Shown here one piece after another: positions 37,101 to 44,300 of a DNA stretch of 64,000 nt. Position 1 is the first letter of the stretch. Each line of letters begins with the position of its first letter. The translations under genes were made by a program, and so were the position numbers. This DNA comes from Longimicrobiales bacterium (GTDB taxonomy: Bacteria > Gemmatimonadota > Gemmatimonadetes > Longimicrobiales > Gaopeijiaceae), in assembly GCA_029245345.1 (NCBI GenBank), contig JAQWPM010000015.1:62001-126000 (forward strand). The letters are read 5' to 3'. The notes under the pieces were generated by a model. That model saw only the letters and a list, made by a program, of their open reading frames with translations, searched no databases and was not told the origin of the DNA.

Positions 37101-37813
37101 GATACTTCGCCTCGCGGCTCGAACTTGAATTGGATCGGGAGTCGCTCGTATGGCAGGTCGTCGGGGAGAGGTCCGAATCTCCCTCGACCGGCACATTCAA
37201 CGGCGCCCAAGGCACTGAAATCGAAATCTGAGTTTCCTGAACGACCGACAAAGTCCATGTCAGTCACGGAGCCGTCGCGTTCGATGTAGAAGAACACTGT
37301 CGTCATCAAATTGCGGCCCTGTGGAGGCCGGAAGCAGTTCTGGATCTGTCGGATGATGTTGCCGTAGTATGCCGGGTAGTCGCGGCGAACGCCTTCCATT
37401 CGGACGTTGATGTCCTCTCCGGACTCCGTCGCGTCTTCCACGGGCTCTTCGGTGGTTGTCGCCGGTGTCGGGTCGTCCGCCACTTCAGTAACCGGGTCCG
37501 TTTCTGGCTCGGGAGGGTCTTCGGGCGGGTCCTCCTGCTCGATCGTGACCTCCTCCTCAGGCTCTGGTGCCGGAAGCTCAGGCTTGGGCGGAGTCGGATC
37601 GGGCGTCTCGACGGTCATTTCCTCGACGGCCGGGGCGAATTCCTCAGCCTGCTGGGTCGGCGGCGGCGAAACCAACTCGATCTCGTACGTGATGAACTCC
37701 ATTTGCGGCGTGCTGCCCAACGAGGTCACCCAGGCCACCAACAGGAGCGTGACATGAAACGCCGCGGACGCAAGAGCGCTCTGGCGGTCGAAGGGATCGT
37801 GCCGTCGGGACAT
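37097..37813 (-). CDS. TolA/TonB-like energy-transducing protein
   Basis: 238 residues: one N-terminal membrane helix (about 15-33, SAAFHVTLLLVAWVTSL), a long Pro/Glu-rich periplasmic spanner (about 50-130), and a C-terminal TonB/TolA-like domain (about 145-235) with NCFRPPQG and VTDMDFVGRSGNSDFD. The Pro-Glu spanner resembles TonB, but the position between tolR and tolB says it does the TolA job. It may serve as the system's TolA. Five bases after tolR. Confidence 0.85.
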   Translation of the reverse strand: MSRRHDPFDRQSALASAAFHVTLLLVAWVTSLGSTPQMEFITYEIELVSPPPTQQAEEFAPAVEEMTVETPDPTPPKPELPAPEPEEEVTIEQEDPPEDPPEPETDPVTEVADDPTPATTTEEPVEDATESGEDINVRMEGVRRDYPAYYGNIIRQIQNCFRPPQGRNLMTTVFFYIERDGSVTDMDFVGRSGNSDFDFSALGAVECAGRGRFGPLPDDLPYERLPIQFKFEPRGEVS

Positions 37814-37818
37814 CTAAA

Positions 37819-38250
37819 TCAGTTCCCCGGGTACGGCACGGCGACGATCGACCAATTGATGCCACTGTTCTGCGCACTCGCCATCGCGCGCACGACGGGT
37901 CCGAACGGCGCGAGCGAGTCCCCGCGGATATACACACGCTCGATGGTGCCTGCTCCCAGGAGCTGGCCCAATCCGCTCTGCAACGCTTCAGCCGTCACGA
38001 CGGTCTCCTCCATGTAGATCGTCCCGTCCGCAGCCACCGTGATGAAGAACGGCTCGTCCTGCGAGGTGAGCGGCTGGACATCGGCCTCCGGGATCGACAC
38101 TTCGATCCCACCTTGCATGATCGGTGCCGTGATGATGAAAATGACGAGCAGCGTGAACGCGACGTCAACCAGGCTCGTGACGCTGATCTCCGCGTTGAGG
38201 GGGAGATCTGCGCGGCCACCGCGCATCCGGCGGCGGGTGCCGAGGGACAC
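37819..38250 (-). CDS. tolR: TolR/ExbD biopolymer transport protein
   Basis: 143 residues with one membrane helix (about 24-44, SLVDVAFTLLVIFIITAPIM) containing the conserved aspartate that takes part in proton flow, and a periplasmic domain with the usual strand pattern. GTG start overlapping the tolQ stop by one base. Works with TolQ to energise the TolA-like protein. Confidence 0.94.
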   Translation of the reverse strand: MSLGTRRRMRGGRADLPLNAEISVTSLVDVAFTLLVIFIITAPIMQGGIEVSIPEADVQPLTSQDEPFFITVAADGTIYMEETVVTAEALQSGLGQLLGAGTIERVYIRGDSLAPFGPVVRAMASAQNSGINWSIVAVPYPGN

Positions 38251-38969
38251 TAGACGCGGCTTTCCCTAGCGAGCGTCCCAATGAACTCGCTGGAGAAACC
38301 TTCCAGCTCACCGCTGACCAGATTCAGCTGGGACACGAAGTGGTTGTATGCGATCACCGCCGGAATGGCGACAAAGAGGCCCGCCACCGTCGTGATGAGC
38401 GCCTGACCCACACCCGGAGCCACGGCCATGATGTTGCTGCCGCCCGCGGACGTGATGTTGAGGAAGACGTTCATGATTCCGATCACCGTTCCCATCAACC
38501 CGAGAAGTGGCGACACAGAGCCGATGATGGCCAGCCATTGAACGCCTTGAGCCAACTCGTCCCGCTCCTCCGCCTCTGATTTCTCCAGCACCAGCCTCAG
38601 GGCCTCCAGCTGCATCAGGGACAGACCTGGAGCGTTCTGAGAACCTTCACGCAGTGCTCCAGGGCGAAGTTCGCTGAAGAAGTTCACTCCCTGACGAAAG
38701 ACCCGTCCGTACGGGGACTCCGGCAACGACAGGATCGCCTTGTATGCATCCTCGAGACGCTGCGCCCGCTCCATATGCTCCAAGAACTCATCACCTTGGA
38801 GGCGCACTTCTCGGAACTGCTTCCACTTCTGGTAGATGATGTAAGCAGACACGCACGAAGCCGACGCGAGAAGGAGCAGAATGAGCTTCGTGGAGATCGT
38901 TCCCCCGAAGATCATGCCCATCACGGATGTCGGCGCTCTAGTTTGGAGAAGCAGCACGGCAGGCGTCAT
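38250..38969 (-). CDS. tolQ: TolQ/ExbB/MotA family proton channel protein
   Basis: 239 residues with three membrane segments (about 25-45, 145-170 and 188-212), the last two carrying the ExbB family block SPLLGLMGTVIGIMNVF and ALITTVAGLFVAIPAVIAYN. With TolR it forms the stator driving the Tol machine. It overlaps the upstream epimerase gene by four bases, so the epimerase and the Tol genes share a transcript. Confidence 0.95.
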   Translation of the reverse strand: MTPAVLLLQTRAPTSVMGMIFGGTISTKLILLLLASASCVSAYIIYQKWKQFREVRLQGDEFLEHMERAQRLEDAYKAILSLPESPYGRVFRQGVNFFSELRPGALREGSQNAPGLSLMQLEALRLVLEKSEAEERDELAQGVQWLAIIGSVSPLLGLMGTVIGIMNVFLNITSAGGSNIMAVAPGVGQALITTVAGLFVAIPAVIAYNHFVSQLNLVSGELEGFSSEFIGTLARESRV

Positions 38970-39937
38970 TCAGAGGCTCCAGCAGCCTGATTTTTGATAT
39001 GTGTGTATGTAGCGTGCAAGCCTTGTTCCAAAGAATGGGCAGGAGCCCATCCATGAGACCGGAGCTTGGCCGTATTGAGCGTGCTGTGTCGCAACTCACC
39101 GGGGCGCTCGTCTTCATGTTTGCGGCCCGGTGACACACCGGCGACAGACTCGAGAGCGTCCGCGAGACCGACGACGCTCGTCCCGACGTTCGTGCCCACA
39201 TTGAAGGCGCGGTCGTCGAGCGCCTTAGACTCCGACAATTCCATCTCGGATACGAGCATGTTCGCTGCCACGACGTCACCCACGTACACGTAGTCTCGGG
39301 TTTGTTCGCCGTCGCCGAAAATGGTGAGGCCTCGGTTTTTTAGGAGCCGGGTCGAGAAGATCGCTACTACACCCGCCTCACCATGTGGATCCTGGCGCGG
39401 GCCATACACATTCGAGTAGCGCATGGCTGCGTAGTCGATTCCTCGAATATGCCGGTAATAGTCCAGGTAGAACTCGCCCGCCAGCTTCGTGACCCCATAA
39501 GGAGAAAGGGGTGACTTGGGGGCGGTTTCAGGCGTCGGGATCTCCTGTGGCTCGCCGTACACGACGCCCCCGCTGCTCACAAAAATAAAGCGTTGCGTCC
39601 CTATCTCAATCGCCGCTTCGGTCAGGTTCAAGAGCCCCATTACGTTGATTGATGCGTCTTTGGCAGGATCAGAGACCGAGATCCGAACATCGATCTGCGC
39701 GGCGTGGTGGTTCACGAGATCGAAGCGGAACTCCCGAAAGAGGTTGCGCACGCCTTCGGCGTCTCGGATGTCCAACTCCACGAACGATGCCCCGTCGGGG
39801 ACATTGTCCAGCTTGCCCGACGAGAGATTGTCGACAATCCAGACGTCATACCCCTTCGCCAGATACGCCTCGGAGATGTGGCTGCCAATAAAACCTGCCC
39901 CGCCGGTCACCAGCACCCGCTTCTTCATTTCGCTCAT
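38966..39937 (-). CDS. NAD-dependent sugar-nucleotide epimerase/dehydratase (GalE-like SDR)
   Basis: 323 residues of the extended SDR family, with the NAD motif VLVTGGAGFIGSHI at the N-terminus, the SSGGVVYGE segment holding the catalytic serine region, and YGVTKLAGE supplying Tyr and Lys. RYSNVYGPRQDPHGEAGVVAIF is typical for UDP-glucose 4-epimerase-like enzymes. The exact sugar cannot be decided from sequence. Its fusion to the tol operon by a four-base overlap is unusual and links envelope glycan supply with envelope constriction only by co-expression. Confidence 0.88.
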   Translation of the reverse strand: MSEMKKRVLVTGGAGFIGSHISEAYLAKGYDVWIVDNLSSGKLDNVPDGASFVELDIRDAEGVRNLFREFRFDLVNHHAAQIDVRISVSDPAKDASINVMGLLNLTEAAIEIGTQRFIFVSSGGVVYGEPQEIPTPETAPKSPLSPYGVTKLAGEFYLDYYRHIRGIDYAAMRYSNVYGPRQDPHGEAGVVAIFSTRLLKNRGLTIFGDGEQTRDYVYVGDVVAANMLVSEMELSESKALDDRAFNVGTNVGTSVVGLADALESVAGVSPGRKHEDERPGELRHSTLNTAKLRSHGWAPAHSLEQGLHATYTHIKNQAAGASE

Positions 39938-40037
39938 AAGCTCATCATCAACGAAAAGTCCCCACCGGACGAAGCCGGTAGAAACTCTGATTCTGCAGAG
40001 GAGATGCGAGGGGCGAAGAGCCTCGTCGCGTCAAACG

Positions 40038-41072
40038 TCATCGCATCTTCTTGGTGAGGCGCACCACAACGCCCTGTTCGAACACCGGGCTCGCGATATG
40101 CACAACCCGTGCAGCGGCCATGCCGGCCTGAGCACCCACCACCTGTAGGCGTCCTTGTGCAGCGTCCGTGTCGACTTGGTTGAACAACGTGAATTCATCA
40201 CCCAGCCCGACGTTGTCCTCACTACCAACATCGAGGAAAACGATGTGACCAAGATCTTGGAGAATGGCCCGGTTTGCAGTGCCGATCACCATGGCCAGCG
40301 CACCATTCGACACGGGCTGAGCGTACTCACCCGCTTCGAAGTCGTACTCCGGCAACGGAGCAATGAACTGACCTGGGACGATACGACCGTATTCCTTCAC
40401 GATCACACCGATGATCCCATCTTCGACGATCTCAGACACGTTGATCACACCCGTCGGGACGACGACTCGGCCGACGTCCTCGATGGTCCGGGTCACCGCG
40501 AAGACCTGAAGCTGGTCGCCCACCCGGGCCGCCGTCTCCATGGCCACATGAACACGAGCGTGTCCGCGAACGGTGGCGTCACGGGTCCGGCCACTAGCTT
40601 CGCCGGTCAGGGTTCCCGTATGCCAAGGATCCCCTTCGAATCCCGTCAGGCGGGGAGACGAATAGACCTGATCACGTGGCACAGCGATGTGATCGGACTC
40701 GACGCCGCGTATCACACCGGCACGAGCAACAGCTGTATCCTGGAAGAAGATCGTCCGGATATCTAAGCCGTCCCCAGTCGGTTGGGGCTCCGGCTCAGGC
40801 TCGGCCGGCGCTACATGCTCAGTCACCGGAGCCTCAGGCGCTCTCCCAGGTATGACCAGAACCTGACCCGGCTCGATGAGATTCGGATCGTCGATTTGTG
40901 CCTGATTTGCTTCCCAGATCCGACGCCAGTCGAATGGGTCCCCATAGTAGGTCGCCGACAGGTCCCAAAGTGTGTTGCCGTCCACGACGGTATGGGTCCC
41001 CTGCGCCTGCTGGGCGAGGGCAATTTCAGGCAGAATTAGAAATGCGAGAACTGCCGCTGCCGAGCGGGCCAT
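40038..41072 (-). CDS. LysM-domain exported protein
   Basis: 344 residues. Signal peptide (AAAVLAFLILPEIALAQ), then one LysM domain (about 26-75, HTVVDGNTLWDLSATYYGDP through IEPGQVLVIP) expected to bind peptidoglycan, then a Pro/Glu linker (about 78-97). The remaining 240 residues are strand-rich and repeat Val-rich segments (GHIVFLDVGSEDNVGLGDEF, GQFIAPLPEYDFEAGEY) seen in LysM proteins of unknown function. No catalytic motif of a hydrolase or L,D-transpeptidase is visible. It likely heads the operon with the epimerase and tol genes (100-base gap). Confidence 0.82.
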   Translation of the reverse strand: MARSAAAVLAFLILPEIALAQQAQGTHTVVDGNTLWDLSATYYGDPFDWRRIWEANQAQIDDPNLIEPGQVLVIPGRAPEAPVTEHVAPAEPEPEPQPTGDGLDIRTIFFQDTAVARAGVIRGVESDHIAVPRDQVYSSPRLTGFEGDPWHTGTLTGEASGRTRDATVRGHARVHVAMETAARVGDQLQVFAVTRTIEDVGRVVVPTGVINVSEIVEDGIIGVIVKEYGRIVPGQFIAPLPEYDFEAGEYAQPVSNGALAMVIGTANRAILQDLGHIVFLDVGSEDNVGLGDEFTLFNQVDTDAAQGRLQVVGAQAGMAAARVVHIASPVFEQGVVVRLTKKMR

Positions 41073-41110
41073 ATGCGCTCCTTCGGCAAGTAGTACGGGG
41101 CTTTTCGCCC

Positions 41111-41155
41111 GGTGAATACTTGCCCAAGATATTCACCATTACCGTCTGAGGTCAA
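41111..41155 (-). promoter_or_regulatory. LysM-gene promoter overlapped by a palindromic operator
   Basis: On the minus strand TTGACC (41150-41155) and TATCTT (41126-41131) are 18 bases apart, a good promoter. A near-perfect inverted repeat GGTGAATAcTTG-CC-CAAGATATTCACC (41111-41137, one-base bulge) covers the -10 box and the expected start site. A second small hairpin (GGGC-GAAAA-GCCC) lies immediately downstream in the leader, before a GAAGGAG ribosome binding site. Confidence 0.6.
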
Positions 41156-41384
41156 CGCGTTTTTTCAAGTTGACTTCAAATGTTTCCCTGACGCATCGAG
41201 TCGAAGAAGCCGGGACTAGGCCGGCGCGCAGGCGGAATCCTGAGTCCGGAAGGGGTTTCTGATACCGGATACAGGCACCCGGGCGGCGGCGAAGCGACTT
41301 GCGGAGGAGCCGTTGGAGGGGAAACTCTTGTTAGTATCATTAACCTCCTTTGTCGGCACCACTCACCCCGAACGCACCAGACCC
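41156..41384. other. intergenic stretch without recognised gene
   Basis: Between the LysM promoter and the giant DUF11 gene. It includes a T-rich tract (about 41160-41167) and several purine-rich stretches (GGAGGAG, TTGGAGGGG), but I found no convincing plus-strand promoter or structured RNA. A TTG at 41313 opens the frame of the following gene, but the lipoprotein signal begins later at 41385. Confidence 0.4.
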
Positions 41385-44300
41385 ATGCGCACTCGGCGCC
41401 TCATTTCCCTCGCCACCTTCGCGGTGATCGCACTCGTATCCTCGTGTGTGGACGCCGAGGTATCGCCGACGGCACAGACGCCAATTGGAACCGCCACCTT
41501 CGCGGTGGTGCCGACCTTTTCGGGCGCCGTCGCCTCTTCCGCGGCCCAAGCCGGTGACATCACCCGGATCCGGGTGACGGCAAGACTGCAGAGTACCGCG
41601 GAGGTCCTGGCAACGTTCACGCAGGACGTGGACCCTGCCGCCAACGAGTGGACGTTGACCGTTGAGATACAGGTCCCGGCCTCGGGTGGACAGGCCGTGC
41701 TCACGATCGAGCTCGTGAGCGTGGCCAGTGATGGTGGAGAGACCGTCGAGTTCAGCGGCCAGACGCAGCCGATCTCGTTGACGACCGGGGCCCCCACTCA
41801 AGCCAGAGAAGTTCCGGTCGGCCGCGGGACCATCGAGAACCTGGGCGTAACGGGCCTCACGATCGAACCGACGGGTGATACCCTCGTGATCGGCGGCTCC
41901 ACGAGTGTGAGTGCCGCGACCACGCCCGCCGACGCTTCTAATTCTCATAGGATCTTCTTCAGCTCTCTGGACCCGACCATCGCCACGGTTTCTGACAACG
42001 GAACCGTTACAGCTGTCCTCGACGGGAGTGCCCGGATCGTCGCCGCAGCAGGTCTACATGCGGACACGTCCGCCATCTTGGTGCTCAAAGGTTTCGCAGA
42101 CCTGAGCATCCTGAAGCGTCTCACCAACGAGGAGCAGTCGAGCTTCAACGAAGGCGACGCAATTTCCTACACCGTGGTGGTGGATAACTTCGGGCCGCTG
42201 ACAGCCTCCAACGTCCAAGTCCTAGATTCAGCCGATGCTGGGCTGACGCTCCTGTCCGGCCAGGTCACATCGGGGACCTTCGATGTCGTCTCGGGTGTCT
42301 GGGTGCTCGATTCGATAGTCAATGGAGCCACTGACACACTCGTTGTGTTGGCGCGTGTGGATGCTGGAACGGTGGAGCAGGCGCTCTGGAATCGTGCGCG
42401 GCACCTGGGCCTTCCACTCCAAGTGGATACGGCTGCCGGCAATGATGTCGACTCCGTGGAAATCCACGTCGTCGAGCCCGAAGCCGATGTGAACATCACA
42501 AAGCAGCTCGCGGACGACACTCGCAGCTACTTCGAGGGTGACACCGTTGAGTTCATGATTGCCGTTGAGAATTTCGGTCCCGGAGTGGCGACCGCTGTCC
42601 AGGCCCTCGATTCCTTAGACAAGGGCCTGACCTATAGCCATGTCGCAGACGCCGCTCCGTTCGATGTCACTTCCGGCGTGTGGACGGTGGGGGTTCTAGA
42701 GAACGGAGCTAGCGATACTCTCCGCCTTTTCGCCGTGATCGACTCCGGTACGGCCGGAGTGCAGTTATGGAATCGGGCACGGAGCCTGGGGCTCACGAAC
42801 CAGGTCGACCTGGATCCGACCAACGACGCCGACTCAGTCTCGGTCTCGGTCAGCCACACCAACGCTGACCTCAACGTCTCGAAAGCTCTGGTGGACAACA
42901 GCGCGACGTACTTCGAGGGCGACACCGTAGAGTTCAGGGTCATCGTGGACAACTTCGGTCCCGCGACCGCAACGCTCCTAGCGCTGCGCGACTCTCTCGG
43001 GTCGGGAATGTCTCTCGTGTCACTGAGCCCGCTGCGCGGCCTCGTCGACATCGGCACCGGCACGTGGGAGTTGGACTCAATCGTTGGGGGTATGAGCGAC
43101 ACGTTGGTCGTGGCCGCCCAGATCGATTCCGGCACCGTCGGACAGAGGCTCACGAACTACGCGTGGAGCGTCGGTCTCACGGAACAGCTCGATACAGTTA
43201 CGTCGAACGACGCGGCGTCGGCGTGGCTCTCCGTGGACGTGCAGTCGGCTGACATCAACGTGACGAAGACGGCCGACAACACACTGCCCTTCCCCGGCGA
43301 CACGACCACTTGGATGATCGTGATCGACAACTTCGGCCCGTACACGGCGAAGAATGTGACGGTCTTGGACCAGGGTGACTCGATCATGATCGAGTCCTTC
43401 TCGGTCACGTCCGGAACAGTCGACACCGTGAACGGGGTGTGGACGATCCCGTCCATCCCGGACGGCGGCTCGGACACCCTCTTGGTGCGATCGGTCGCGA
43501 AAGTGGGACAAGTCGGCGACACGCTCTGGAATCGGGTGCGCGTTCAACCGCTGACCACCGAGATCGACCCGGACTCGACGAACAACGCTGACTCGACCTT
43601 CATCTTCGTGCAGCAACGGTACGCGGACCTCAACATCACGAAGACCGTCAGCGACAACGAACCGTCCGAGGGCGACTCCATCGTCTACACAATCGTGGTC
43701 GAGAACTTCGGTCCTCACGATGCGAACAATGTCCGGTTGAAAGGCATATCCGACAGCATTCGAACAACCGGACCTTCCGTTGTAACCACCACCCAAGGTT
43801 CCACGACAGACTATGAGACATGGACAGTGGGGACGATTCCTTCCGGCGGAGCGGACACCCTTCAGCTGCGGATGCAATTGGATTCGCAGATGGCCGATTC
43901 GCAGATGGCCGGCGACCCGCTTTGGAACCGGGTCCTAGTCGATCACTTGGATGAGGTCGACTCCGCATCTTGGAACGACGCTGACTCCGCATTCATCGTG
44001 GTGGACCAGAAGGTGGCCAACGTCGCGCTAAACAAGTTCGTCGACAACACAATGCCGTACGAAGGTGACACGATCACCTACACCATCGAGCTACAGAACT
44101 TCGGGACCCACACGGCAGATTCAGTACAGATTTATGACTCGCTCCAAGCCTTCTTCGACGGTGATCTCACGGTCACAAGTAGGACCCTGACCAACGGGAC
44201 GTTCGATACGCTGACGAGCGTGTGGACCGTTGGACCGTTGGCACCCGGACAAACGGATTCTCTCCGGCTCTCGTTCCAGGTCGACTCGGGCACGGTCTCG

